In this document: one piece after another, positions 33,518 to 42,248 of the stretch
Numbering within the stretch: position 1 is the stretch's first letter
How the letters are laid out: each line of letters begins with the position of its first letter
Assembly (NCBI RefSeq): GCF_001865015.1
Contig: NZ_MJGV01000068.1
Coordinates: forward strand, 129,998 to 193,997
Length of the DNA stretch: 64,000 bases
Direction: 5' to 3'
DNA from: Curtobacterium sp. MMLR14_010
Lineage (GTDB): Bacteria > Actinomycetota > Actinomycetes > Actinomycetales > Microbacteriaceae
Program-made: the position numbers and the translations under genes
The notes under the pieces: generated by a model
What the model saw: only the letters and a program-made list of their open reading frames with translations
Told to the model about the DNA's origin: nothing
The model's database searches: none

Positions 33518-35716
33518 CTACTTCCCGCTCGTCAGGTCGTAGACGGTCTGCCCGCCGACCGTCGTCGACTCGTAGTTCGCCGCGACCCACTCCTGGATGG
33601 CGCTCGCGGTGGAGGAGCCGCCGCCCATCCCGCCGCCGTTGCCGTTGCCGTTGCCGGAGGCGATGTAGTACGACACGTCCCCGGCCTCGACGAAGGCCTT
33701 GAACTCGGCGAGCGTCGGCGTCGGGTCGCTCGACCAGCCGCCGATCGCCATGACGGCGGTGTCGCTGTCGAGCTCCAGCTGCGCTGCGGACTGCGACCCG
33801 TTGACGGCCGCGGCCCACGTCGTGTCGGTCGCGGCGAGCAGCTTCGTGAGCGCCGAGGACGTCGACGCACTCGCGCCGCCCATGCCGCCACCGTCCGCCG
33901 AGCGGTCACCGCTGTCGGACGGGAGGCTCGTCCCCGACTCCGCGTCGGACGTCCCGTTCCCGGGTCCTCCGCCGGTGGCGCCGTCCGGCACCTCGCCGGT
34001 CGTCCCGTCCGGCATCTCCGGCGCCGTGCCGGTCGGAGGCTGGCCGCCGGGACCCTGCTGGGAGCCGCTGTCGCTGTCGGAACCGTCGCTCTGCGTGCCG
34101 GACGCCGATCCGCCCGGGCCACCAGCGCCTCCCGGCATGCCGCCGCCCATCCCGCCACTGGACGATCCCGACGGACCGACGCTCGGGATCGAGCCGGAGT
34201 GCGCCACCGTGGTGGTGGCCAGCGCGTAAGCGGTGGTGCCGGTGAGGCCGAAGAGCGTGCCGGCGAGGACACCGACGGCGACGAGCTTGCGGAGGGACGG
34301 GACGCTGCCGACGACGATCGCGGCGGCCGAGAGCAGACCGCCGGCGAGCATCACCCAGCGGAGCCACGGCAGCCACGTCGGGTTCTCGTTGAGCAGGCAC
34401 CAGCCCCAGAACGCCGTGATGCCGATCATGCCCGCGAGTCCGAGGCGACCGGTCATCCGGTGCCGGGCGTCCCAGAGCAGTGCACCGCCGGTGCCGACCA
34501 GTCCGGCGATCGCCGGGGCGAGTGCGACCGTGTAGTACGGGTGGATCGTGCCGGACATGTACGAGAACACCAGCCCCGTGACGAGCAGCCAGCCACCCCA
34601 CAGGACCAGGCCGGCGCGGACCGGGTCGGCGAGGTGGCGACGACCGACGACGACCAGGCCGAGCACGAGCGCCAGGAGCGCCGCGGGCAGGAGCCAGGAG
34701 ATCTCGAGTCCCATCTCGGACGAGAACAAGCGGTTCAGTCCGGTCGAGCCGCCGAACGACGACCCGGCGGTGCCGCCCGTCATCCCACCGCCCCCGCCGC
34801 CGTTGCCCGACCCGCCGAAGATCCGGCCGAGGCCGTTGTAGCCGAACACCAGGTCGAGCACCGTGTCGTCCGTCGACCCACCGATGTACGGACGGGCGGA
34901 CGCGGGCCAGAGCGCCACGGCGAGGACCCACCACCCGGCACCGGCCACGAGCGAACCCGCGGCGATGAGCAGGCCGACGATCCGCTTCGGCCAGGTGGTG
35001 CGAGCGGCGATCAGGTAGACGAGCCCGAAGGCCGGCAGGACCAGGAGCCCCTGGAGCATCTTCGTCAGGAACGCGAAGCCGAGGGCGACCCCGGCGAGCG
35101 CGATCCACCGCCAGCTGCCCCTCGGGAGCGCCCGCACCGTGCAGTACGCACCCGCGGTCATGAGGAGCACGAGGAGCGCGTCCGGGTTGTCGAAGCGGAA
35201 CATCAGCGCCGCCGCCGGGGTGGCCGCGACGACGAAGCCGGCGAGCAGCGCCCCGACGTTCGCGGTCGTGGTGCCGAGGCGGGCGAGCGTGCGGCGGACC
35301 GTGCCCCACACGAGCGCGACCGAGCCGACGGCCATCAGCGCCTGGGGGAGCAGCAGGCTGGTGCTCGAGAAGCCGAACAACCGAGCCGAGAGCACCATCA
35401 CCCAGAGCGATGCCGGGGGCTTGTCCACCGTGATGAAGTTCGAGGAGTCGAGCGAGCCAAAGAAGAAGGCCTCCCACGACTTCGTGCCGGCCTGCACGGC
35501 TGCGGCGTAGAACGAGTTGGCGTACCCGGAGGAGCTGAGGTCCCACAGGTAGACGACGGCGGTGAGGACGAGGAGCGCCCAGAACGCGGGCCGGAGCCAG
35601 CGGGCGTCCTCGTGCTCGCCGAGGACGAGCCGGGCGAGCGGCTTGCGACGCGCCGGGGCCTGCGTCTGCTGCGCATGGCCGCGTCGGTCGGACACGGGGA
35701 TCGGGTAGGTGGTCAT
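33518..35716 (-). CDS. YkcB-like GT39/ArnT-type membrane mannosyltransferase (copy 1)
   Basis: 732 residues. The N-terminal 500 contain about eleven to twelve membrane helices. The GT-C catalytic loop includes YANSFYAAAVQAGTKSWEAF and FITVDKPPASLW, with the family acidic residue, and ALMFRFDNPDALLVLLM later. A glycine- and serine-rich extracellular linker (about 535-645) leads to a small C-terminal domain with VMAIGGWSSDPTPTLAEFKA and QEWVAANYESTTVGGQTVYDL. This matches YkcB-type proteins that move sugars from polyprenyl phosphate to surface acceptors. A family A half-site encodes part of the linker near residue 598. The ATG at 35716 is chosen because the codons upstream encode nothing family-like. 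Confidence 0.86.
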   Translation of the reverse strand: MTTYPIPVSDRRGHAQQTQAPARRKPLARLVLGEHEDARWLRPAFWALLVLTAVVYLWDLSSSGYANSFYAAAVQAGTKSWEAFFFGSLDSSNFITVDKPPASLWVMVLSARLFGFSSTSLLLPQALMAVGSVALVWGTVRRTLARLGTTTANVGALLAGFVVAATPAAALMFRFDNPDALLVLLMTAGAYCTVRALPRGSWRWIALAGVALGFAFLTKMLQGLLVLPAFGLVYLIAARTTWPKRIVGLLIAAGSLVAGAGWWVLAVALWPASARPYIGGSTDDTVLDLVFGYNGLGRIFGGSGNGGGGGGMTGGTAGSSFGGSTGLNRLFSSEMGLEISWLLPAALLALVLGLVVVGRRHLADPVRAGLVLWGGWLLVTGLVFSYMSGTIHPYYTVALAPAIAGLVGTGGALLWDARHRMTGRLGLAGMIGITAFWGWCLLNENPTWLPWLRWVMLAGGLLSAAAIVVGSVPSLRKLVAVGVLAGTLFGLTGTTAYALATTTVAHSGSIPSVGPSGSSSGGMGGGMPGGAGGPGGSASGTQSDGSDSDSGSQQGPGGQPPTGTAPEMPDGTTGEVPDGATGGGPGNGTSDAESGTSLPSDSGDRSADGGGMGGASASTSSALTKLLAATDTTWAAAVNGSQSAAQLELDSDTAVMAIGGWSSDPTPTLAEFKAFVEAGDVSYYIASGNGNGNGGGMGGGSSTASAIQEWVAANYESTTVGGQTVYDLTSGK

Positions 35717-35843
35717 GGCAGGAGCGTGACGGGCGGAGCCGGGCCGGTTCTCTGCACTTCCTATGCGGTCCCTAAGACGCTTCCTTACCCGCTCCACAGG
35801 CGATGGCGACGCGGGACCCACGGACGATCGGCACCGTCGTGGC
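35717..35843. promoter_or_regulatory. Divergent promoter region between the two YkcB-like genes
   Basis: 127 bp separating oppositely oriented paralogues. The less GC-rich segment near 35748-35795 (CTCTGCACTTCCTATGCGG, then CCCTAAGACGCTTCCTTACC) is where promoters and response-regulator sites would be expected; CTTCCTA and CTTCCTTA form a direct repeat about 30 bp apart. Binding by the neighbouring regulator is inferred. Confidence 0.4.
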
Positions 35844-37955
35844 ATGACATCGACGACCCCGGGCGCTGTACGCCCGGAACCCAGACGACCAGGCGCGGTG
35901 CGCGGCGGACTCCGTTCGCTCGTGCGCGGCAGCGCGGACGCGGCCCGGTGGGAGCGCCCGGCGTTCGTCGGGCTGCTCGTGGCGACCGGCGTGCTCTACG
36001 TGGTGAACCTGTCCGTCAACGGATGGGCGAACGCGTTCTACTCCGCCGCGGTGCAGGCCGGCAGCCAGAGCTGGGAGGCCTTCTTCTACGGGTCCTCCGA
36101 CGCCGCGAACGCGATCACGGTCGACAAACCGCCCGCGTTCCTCTGGGTGATCGGCATCTCGGTCCGGCTGTTCGGGCTGAACTCATGGGCGGTCCTGGTG
36201 CCTGAGGCGCTCATGGGTGTGGCATCGGTCGCGGTCCTGTACCGGATCGTCCGGCGGCGCTTCTCCGCGGGGGCTGCCCTGGTCGCGGGTGCGGCGCTCG
36301 CCACGACGCCCGTCGCGACGCTGATGTTCCGCTACGACAACCCGGACGCGCTGCTCGTGCTCCTGACCGTCGGGGCGATCGCCCTGACCCTGCGCGGCGT
36401 CGAGTCGGGGCGGATGCGGTGGGTCGTCTGGGCCGGTGTCCTGGTCGGACTCGGGTTCCTCACGAAGCAGTTGCAGGCGTTCCTGGTCCTGCCCCCGCTC
36501 GTCGGCGTGTACCTCTGGGCGTCGCCGCGGCCGGTCCTGCGACGGGTCGGACACCTCCTCGCTGCCGCTGCCGCACTCGTCGTCTCGGCCGGATGGTGGG
36601 TGGCGATCGTCGAGCTCGTGCCCGACTCGTCGCGCCCGTACATCGGGGGCTCGCAGACGAACAGCTTCCTCGAGCTGACATTCGGCTACAACGGTCTCGG
36701 CCGTGTCACCGGGGACGAGACCGGCAGTGTCGTCCCAGGCGGTGCCACGGGTGCCGGCTCGTGGGGGTCGACCGGGCTGACCCGCCTGTTCGGCTCGGAC
36801 TTCGCGACGCAGGTCGCCTGGCTGCTGCCGACGGCGCTCGTGCTGGCGGTCGTGGCGATCGTCGCGGTGGGTGTGCGGAAGCGTACGGACGGACGGCTCG
36901 CGACGGTGCTGGTGCTCGTGGCGTCGCTGCTCGTCACTGGCCTGGTCTTCAGCTTCATGGGCGGGATCTTCCACCCGTACTACACGGTGGCGCTCGCGCC
37001 GTACATCGCCGGCGTCGTCGGCATCGGTGCCGGGTTGCTCTGGGAACGACGGGCGTCGGTGTGGTGGCGGGTCACCGCGGCCGTGACGATCGCGGCGACC
37101 TCGGCGTGGTCGTTCCGCCTCCTCTCCGAAGCGTCCTCGTGGCAGCCCTGGATCCGGTGGGCGGTGCTCGCCGCCGGCGTCGCGGCGACCGTCCTCGTGC
37201 TGCTGCCCCGACGCAGCCACGGCGTCGAGGTCGCCACGGTCGCGACGGTCCTCGTCGCCGCGTTGCTCGGACCGGCTGCGTTCTCGGTGCAGACCGTCAC
37301 CGTCGGACACACCGGTGCCCTGCCGTCGGCGGGCCCGAGTGTCTCGTCAGGGGGCGGGCCGGGCGGTGGTGGTCCCGGTGGAGCGCCCGGGGGCGGTCAG
37401 GGCGGGGCGGCGCCCGGCGGTGCTGCTCCCGGTCAGGCTGGCACGGCGCCGGGCGGGGGCGCCGGCGGTGGACAGCGCGGAAGCGCGACCGCGGGCGCCG
37501 GCTCGACCGGTGGCGACGGGAGCGCCGCCGGCGGGACGGCCCGGCGCGGTGGTGGTGGCGGTGGTGGTGGTGGTGCGAGTGTCATCGGTGGTTCCACCGA
37601 GGTGTCCTCCGAGGTCGTCGCCGCGCTGACGGAGGACGCCGACGACTTCACGTGGGCCGCTGCCACGGTGGGCTCGAACGGCGCCGCGGGCTACCAGCTC
37701 GCGACCGGCGAACCCGTCATGGCGGTCGGTGGCTACAACGGCACGGACCCAGCGCCGACGCTGGCACAGTTCCGGGCGCTCGTCGCCGACGGAACGATCC
37801 ACTGGTTCATCGGTGCGTCGGGCTCGTCGGGGTCGTCGAACAGCTCGGGCAGCGACGCGGCCGAGCGCATCGCCGCTTGGGTGGCTGCGCACTACGAGGC
37901 GCAGACGGTCGGCGGCGTCACGATGTACGACCTCTCCGCGGCTCCGACGTCGTGA
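35844..37955 (+). CDS. YkcB-like GT39/ArnT-type membrane mannosyltransferase (copy 2)
   Basis: 703 residues, a paralogue of the protein at 33518-35716. Shared landmarks are WANAFYSAAVQAGSQSWEAF, ITVDKPPAFLWV, TLMFRYDNPDALLVLL, RPYIGGSQTNSFLELTFGYN and FHPYYTVALAPYIAG, with about twelve membrane helices. The extracellular linker (about 495-590) is extremely glycine-rich, with GGGPGGGGPGGAPGGGQGG and a run of glycines. It ends in the same small domain (VMAVGGYNGTDPAPTLAQF, AHYEAQTVGGVTMYDL). The two genes are divergent around one promoter region, so they may be co-regulated by the two-component system and act on different acceptors or form a heteromer. The last is inference. Confidence 0.86.
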   Translation: MTSTTPGAVRPEPRRPGAVRGGLRSLVRGSADAARWERPAFVGLLVATGVLYVVNLSVNGWANAFYSAAVQAGSQSWEAFFYGSSDAANAITVDKPPAFLWVIGISVRLFGLNSWAVLVPEALMGVASVAVLYRIVRRRFSAGAALVAGAALATTPVATLMFRYDNPDALLVLLTVGAIALTLRGVESGRMRWVVWAGVLVGLGFLTKQLQAFLVLPPLVGVYLWASPRPVLRRVGHLLAAAAALVVSAGWWVAIVELVPDSSRPYIGGSQTNSFLELTFGYNGLGRVTGDETGSVVPGGATGAGSWGSTGLTRLFGSDFATQVAWLLPTALVLAVVAIVAVGVRKRTDGRLATVLVLVASLLVTGLVFSFMGGIFHPYYTVALAPYIAGVVGIGAGLLWERRASVWWRVTAAVTIAATSAWSFRLLSEASSWQPWIRWAVLAAGVAATVLVLLPRRSHGVEVATVATVLVAALLGPAAFSVQTVTVGHTGALPSAGPSVSSGGGPGGGGPGGAPGGGQGGAAPGGAAPGQAGTAPGGGAGGGQRGSATAGAGSTGGDGSAAGGTARRGGGGGGGGGASVIGGSTEVSSEVVAALTEDADDFTWAAATVGSNGAAGYQLATGEPVMAVGGYNGTDPAPTLAQFRALVADGTIHWFIGASGSSGSSNSSGSDAAERIAAWVAAHYEAQTVGGVTMYDLSAAPTS

Positions 37956-37981
37956 GCGGCAGCGCATGGTGGGAGCTCGCG

Positions 37982-38794
37982 TCAGGCGTAGCGGCGGGCT
38001 GCCCGGAGTGCAGCGTCGGTGTACGAGCCGCCGAACAGCACCACGTGCAACAGCAGCGGCGCGAGCTGGTGCAGCTCGACGCGCTCCTGCCACCCGGGCG
38101 CCAGGCGGGACTCGGCGTCGTACGCGGCCACGACCGTCTCGAGTCGGGGGAGCCCGAACAGTGCCAGCAGCGCGAGGTCAGTCTCCGCGTGACCGCCGTG
38201 CGGGTTGGCGTCGATGAGCACGGCGCCCGTCGGCTCGGAGCTGTCCCGCGGCCAGAGCACGTTCCCCGCCCAGAGGTCCCCGTGCAGCCGCGCCGGACCG
38301 TCCCCGACGAGCGCCGGCTGCGGTGAGCCGAGCGAGCCGTCCTCCAGTCGGGCGCACACCCGCTCGAACACGGCGGCCTCGGACCCGTCGTACCCGCCGG
38401 CGTCGACGATGCGCGAGACGTAGTCGCGGATCCGGTACTCCGCGAAGCACTCGCCCCAGGTGGCCGGGGCCTCGGACGCCGGCACGAACGGCGTGCGGGA
38501 GCGGCCCATCCGCATCGGCCCGTTCGCCGGGAACCCGGGCGACGGCGCTCCCCAGTGCGCGGCACCGGCGGCGTGGGTGTGGGCCAGCGACCGGCCGAAG
38601 CGCTCCGCCTGGGCCGAGGTCGGCGCGCTGTCGGGAACGAACTCGAGCTCGAGGACGGTCGGACGGGGACGACCGAGCACCCGGGCGATGCGGGTGCCGC
38701 CGGCGTCCTCGGCCTCGGCGAGCCACTCCAGCCCGGCGGCCTCGGCGGCGGCCTCGTTCGGGTCGGTGAAGGTCTTGACGTAGGTCTCGGGCAT
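37982..38794 (-). CDS. Fructosamine kinase family protein
   Basis: 270 residues from ATG 38794; an in-frame TTG at 38806 would add four. The protein kinase-like fold shows RLHGDLWAGNVLW (catalytic loop with HGD and the metal-binding Asn) and LIDANPHGGHAETDLALLALFG, where the DFG position reads DAN; both are typical of the fructosamine/ketosamine-3-kinase family. These enzymes phosphorylate glycated amines to trigger deglycation. Aminoglycoside phosphotransferases share the fold, but HGDLWxGN favours fructosamine kinase. It is convergent with the YkcB-like gene (26-bp gap) and appears monocistronic. Confidence 0.84.
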   Translation of the reverse strand: MPETYVKTFTDPNEAAAEAAGLEWLAEAEDAGGTRIARVLGRPRPTVLELEFVPDSAPTSAQAERFGRSLAHTHAAGAAHWGAPSPGFPANGPMRMGRSRTPFVPASEAPATWGECFAEYRIRDYVSRIVDAGGYDGSEAAVFERVCARLEDGSLGSPQPALVGDGPARLHGDLWAGNVLWPRDSSEPTGAVLIDANPHGGHAETDLALLALFGLPRLETVVAAYDAESRLAPGWQERVELHQLAPLLLHVVLFGGSYTDAALRAARRYA

Positions 38795-38882
38795 CGCCCC
38801 ATCCAACCCGGAGACGCCCGGGCGCCGCCCGGGCGCCGCCCGGAGACGTCCGGACGCACCCCGCGCCCCACCCGACCACCCG

Positions 38883-39731
38883 TCACACCGCGTCGACCAA
38901 CGCCCGCGCCAACGGGTGCCACGCCCGCGAGGACGGCCCGCTCAACACCAGCGTCCGCTCCAGTCGGGGGAGCGTCGGCACCATCACGAGGTCGGCCGGC
39001 AGCATCACGCGACCGAGCGTCGGCACGATCGAGACGCCCTCGCCGCGCTGGATCATCCCGAACATCGTGCTCATCTCCCGCACCCGGTGGGCGTAGCGGA
39101 AGGGCTGCCCGGCGATCTCGTGCATCCGCTGGATCTGGTACTCGCACCCGCCGCCGCCGGCGACGAGCCCGTCCTCGTGCAGGTCGTCGAGCGTCAACGC
39201 GGTCGCGTCGGCGAGCGGGTGGTCCCGGCGGACGACGGCGGCCATCTCGTCCGTCGCCACGACGACCCCGCCGTCGGGCACCACGGTCGGGTCGACGAGC
39301 ACGGCGGCGTCCACGGTGCCGGCCTCGAGCCACTCGGGCATCTCGTCGTCGTCCCCCTCGTAGACCTGCACGTCGACGTCCGGCAGGGTCACCGCCCACA
39401 GCTCGCGGAGCCGCGGCAGCAGTCCCTGGCAGACGGTGGGGACGGCGGCGAGGCGCACGGTGCCGCGCGCTGTGCCGGGCTGGACCACGGCCTCCAGGGC
39501 GTCGACGGAGGCGAGCGCGCTGCGGGCGTGACCGAGCAGGCGCTCACCCAGCGGCGTCGGTGTGGCGGGGCCGCCGCGACGGAGGACGGAGCCGTTGACC
39601 TCGCGCTCCAGCCCGGCGACCGCGTGCGAGACGGCGGACTGGCCGACGCCGAGGGCGGAGGCCGCCGCGGTGAACGAGCCGCGGTCGACGGTCGCCACGA
39701 GGGCGCGGAGCTGGGCGATGGTGATGTTCAT
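38883..39731 (-). CDS. LysR-family regulator
   Basis: 282 residues. The N-terminal winged helix has LRALVATVDRGSFTAAASAL with VGQSAVSHAVAGLEREV as recognition helix, as in LysR. The C-terminal effector domain spans about 90-282. It is divergent from an EamA exporter at 39802 with a 70-bp gap that contains two 16-bp direct repeats; one repeat begins on the regulator's own start codon, indicating autoregulation. The ligand is unknown but is probably what the exporter removes. Confidence 0.9.
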   Translation of the reverse strand: MNITIAQLRALVATVDRGSFTAAASALGVGQSAVSHAVAGLEREVNGSVLRRGGPATPTPLGERLLGHARSALASVDALEAVVQPGTARGTVRLAAVPTVCQGLLPRLRELWAVTLPDVDVQVYEGDDDEMPEWLEAGTVDAAVLVDPTVVPDGGVVVATDEMAAVVRRDHPLADATALTLDDLHEDGLVAGGGGCEYQIQRMHEIAGQPFRYAHRVREMSTMFGMIQRGEGVSIVPTLGRVMLPADLVMVPTLPRLERTLVLSGPSSRAWHPLARALVDAV

Positions 39732-39775
39732 GCGTCTCCCTCATGGGTGCATGAAGCCGATGCGTTTGCCTCATG
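39730..39775. promoter_or_regulatory. Direct-repeat operator between LysR and EamA genes
   Basis: ATGCGTCTCCCTCATG (39730-39745) and ATGCGTTTGCCTCATG (39760-39775) are identical at 14 of 16 positions and 30 bp apart, about three helical turns, so both face the same side of the DNA. The first starts on the LysR start codon; the second lies 26 bp before the exporter ATG. Binding by the LysR protein is inferred. Confidence 0.65.
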
Positions 39776-39801
39776 CCGAGCGGTGGCTCGACACTAGCGG
39801 C

Positions 39802-40764
39802 ATGAACGCCTTCCTGTTCGTCCTGGTCGCACTCACCTGGGGCTCGAGCTTCCTCTTCATGAAGATCGGGCTCGAGGGCCTCTCGCCGCAGCAGGTCGCG
39901 CTCGGACGCGTGCTGCTCGGGGCGCTCACGCTCCTGGTGATCATGCTCGTGACCCGGCGGAGGTGGCCGCGGTCGCTGAAGCTGTGGGGGCACCTGCTCG
40001 TGCTCGCGGTGTTCCTCAACGCGGTGCCGTCGAGCCTGGTGGCGTGGGCGGAGCAGAGCGTGCCGAGCGGCCTGGCGAGCATCTACAACGCGACGACGCC
40101 GATCATGGTGCTGCTCGCACTGCCCCTGCTGCTGCCGGCGGAACGCCTGCGGGGTCGGCAGCTCGTCGGCGTGCTGGTGGGGATCCTCGGCGTCCTGGTG
40201 CTCGTCGGTCCGTGGGGCCTCATCGGTGACCCGGCCGTGCTCGCCACGGTGCCCGGCCAGCTCGCGCTGCTCGGCATGACCGCCTGCTACGGCTTCGGAC
40301 TGGCCTACATGCGTCGGTTCGTCGCCGGCAGTGGGTACGACGCGATCACCCTGACGACGGTCCAGCTGACGCTGGGCGCGGCACTGCTCCTGGTGGTCGC
40401 GCCCGTCACGGCGACCGGCGCGATGCACCTGGACTGGAGGATCGTGGCTGCGATGCTCGCACTCGGTTGCCTCGGTACGGGGCTGGCCTACATGTGGAAC
40501 ACGGGGCTCGTGCAGGCATGGGGCGCGGCGCGCGCGTCCACCGTGACGTACCTGACGCCGGTGGTCGGGGTGGTGCTCGGCGTGCTCGTGCTGGGGGAGC
40601 GGGTGCGGTGGAACGAGCCGGTCGGGGGCGTCGTGATCCTGGTGGGGATCGCGCTGGCGTCGGGGCTGCTCGGGCGACGGCGTCGGGCGGCCGTCGTCGA
40701 GGAGACGGCGGCCCGTCCTGTCACGGTTCCGCACGAGGCCCGGGACGGCGTCCGGGGCGCCTGA
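39802..40764 (+). CDS. EamA-family (DMT) exporter
   Basis: 320 residues with ten hydrophobic segments arranged as two five-helix EamA repeats. Typical motifs are LTWGSSFLFMKIGLEGLSP near the N-terminus, SIYNATTPIMVLLALPLLL, and ARASTVTYLTPVVGVVLGVL in the second repeat, with a short basic tail. The drug/metabolite transporter superfamily exports amino acids, nucleosides or xenobiotics. It is controlled by the divergent LysR judging from the shared repeats. A hairpin at 40804-40835 ends the transcript. Confidence 0.9.
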   Translation: MNAFLFVLVALTWGSSFLFMKIGLEGLSPQQVALGRVLLGALTLLVIMLVTRRRWPRSLKLWGHLLVLAVFLNAVPSSLVAWAEQSVPSGLASIYNATTPIMVLLALPLLLPAERLRGRQLVGVLVGILGVLVLVGPWGLIGDPAVLATVPGQLALLGMTACYGFGLAYMRRFVAGSGYDAITLTTVQLTLGAALLLVVAPVTATGAMHLDWRIVAAMLALGCLGTGLAYMWNTGLVQAWGAARASTVTYLTPVVGVVLGVLVLGERVRWNEPVGGVVILVGIALASGLLGRRRRAAVVEETAARPVTVPHEARDGVRGA

Positions 40765-40803
40765 CGCGGTCTGCGATCGATGGCGGTTGACGCCGGGAAC
40801 GTG

Positions 40804-40835
40804 GAAGGGCACGTCGACGGATCGACGTGCCCTTC
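40804..40835. terminator. Perfect 14-bp hairpin terminator between convergent genes
   Basis: GAAGGGCACGTCGA, loop CGGA, and the exact reverse complement. It lies between the stops of the EamA gene (plus) and the DUF4383 gene (minus) and can serve both. Confidence 0.85.
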
Positions 40836-40853
40836 GCTGTGTGGTGCAGGGAG

Positions 40854-41315
40854 TCAGCGGGTGCGGCTCGTTCCGAGACGGGGCAGGACGATGCCGAGCA
40901 CGATCATCGCGACGGCGAGGAACGCGTGCAGCACGTTGTCGGCGCTGTTCAGCGGCACGAAGTTCGCGCCGCTCGTCATGCCGGCGGTGAACAGGCCGAA
41001 GACGAACAGCACGGCGTAGACGATGCCGCCGACGAGCAGGTAGAGGCGCGAGCCGCTGGCGGTGCGGGACGCGACGAGCCCGACGATGCCGAAGAGCAGG
41101 TGCACGATGTTGTGCAGGACCGACACCTGGAACAGGCCGAGCAGCATGGCCATCGAGCCGTGTCCGGCGAAGGACATCGTGCCCATGTCCATGGTCAGGC
41201 CCGGGATGAAGCCGGCGAGGCCGACGATGAGGAAGACGACACCGAAGAGCAGTGCGCCGCGCTGCGTCCAGGTCGAGCCGGCGGTGGAGCGGGGAGATGC
41301 TGTGTTGCTGGTCAC
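40854..41315 (-). CDS. DUF4383 membrane protein
   Basis: 153 residues with four hydrophobic helices: GALLFGVVFLIVGLAGFIPG, LHNIVHLLFGIVGLVA, YLLVGGIVYAVLFVFGLF and NVLHAFLAVAMIVLGIV. The histidines in VLHNIVHLLFG and DNVLHAFLA are characteristic of DUF4383, a widespread actinobacterial inner membrane family of unknown function. It is monocistronic. Confidence 0.82.
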   Translation of the reverse strand: MTSNTASPRSTAGSTWTQRGALLFGVVFLIVGLAGFIPGLTMDMGTMSFAGHGSMAMLLGLFQVSVLHNIVHLLFGIVGLVASRTASGSRLYLLVGGIVYAVLFVFGLFTAGMTSGANFVPLNSADNVLHAFLAVAMIVLGIVLPRLGTSRTR

Positions 41316-41417
41316 GGTCGGACCTCTCGTCGGGGCGCGGGTGCCCGCGCGGCCCTCACCGTAGGCGGACCGTCCGGGCCTGGTTCGCCCCAGTTCGGGG
41401 GACCCCGTGGCTGGCGG

Positions 41418-42248
41418 TCAGCCGATCCGCTCGACCGTGACGTGCCAGCCGAGGTCGGTGGCACGGCGCTCGAGCTCGGACGCGTTCGACCGGCACAGCG
41501 AGCCCGTGCCGTCCGGGTAGTACCGGCGGATGGCGGCCTCCGGGACGAAGCGCCCGCCGAGGGGGTCGGACCCGAGGGCGCGGACCTGCCACCAGCGCTC
41601 GGTGGCCTGTTCGAGCGCGGCGTCGAACGGGACCTCCACGTCGACGATCTTCAGGCGGTCGTAGCCGGCGTCGTCGAGCTCGGACAGCAGGTCGTCGAGG
41701 TAGTCGACGCTCGACAGCGTGCCGTGCACGACGACGTTCTCACCGTCGCGCAGGGAACGACGGCGCAGGGTGTCCGCCACGGCCGTCGACTCGGCGTGCA
41801 CGAAGCCGGCGAGCTCCCGCGGCTGCACCGGCCGCCCGTCGGCGAGCACGTGACTGGTCCAGGCGTCGAGCAGTCCGTCCGCTGCGGCGCGTTCGAGCAG
41901 GGCGTCCTTGAAGTCGTCGGCGTCGACGTGGCGGTAGTCGTCGAGCTCCGGCATCCGCGCCAGTGCCGTCGACTTCCCCGCACCGGGCGGGCCCGCGGTG
42001 ACGACGACCGCCAGGGTGCCGTCGTCGCTCGGCGCCGGTGTCCGGTCGGCGTGGGCGGCGAGCAGCTCCTCGTGCAGGCGCAGGCGCTCGGCCGTGTAGA
42101 GGAAGCCGTCCGGGGCGTACCGGAGCCGGCTGCTCGACCCGGGCTCGTCCGACCAGGGGTCGTCGAGACAGGCCCGCTGGAGGAACGCGGCGAGTTCGTC
42201 GGCGGTGCGGTCGCGGAGTGGTCGGTCGTTCGTGCCGGCGTCGGTCAC
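41418..42248 (-). CDS. Zeta toxin-like kinase
   Basis: 276 residues. A central P-loop kinase domain has VVVTAGPPGAGKSTALARM (Walker A), then DDYRHVDADDFKDALLE with the acidic substrate-binding pair of zeta toxins, and VVVHGTLSSVDY for the second strand. Zeta toxins phosphorylate UDP-N-acetylglucosamine and block peptidoglycan synthesis; chromosomal relatives have other or unknown targets. An N-terminal region of about 65 residues (LAAFLQRACLDDPWSDEPG) precedes the kinase. Its GTG start overlaps the stop of a helix-turn-helix gene, a layout expected for a toxin following its antitoxin. No epsilon antitoxin is present, so neutralisation by the HTH partner is an inference. Confidence 0.82.
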   Translation of the reverse strand: MTDAGTNDRPLRDRTADELAAFLQRACLDDPWSDEPGSSSRLRYAPDGFLYTAERLRLHEELLAAHADRTPAPSDDGTLAVVVTAGPPGAGKSTALARMPELDDYRHVDADDFKDALLERAAADGLLDAWTSHVLADGRPVQPRELAGFVHAESTAVADTLRRRSLRDGENVVVHGTLSSVDYLDDLLSELDDAGYDRLKIVDVEVPFDAALEQATERWWQVRALGSDPLGGRFVPEAAIRRYYPDGTGSLCRSNASELERRATDLGWHVTVERIG

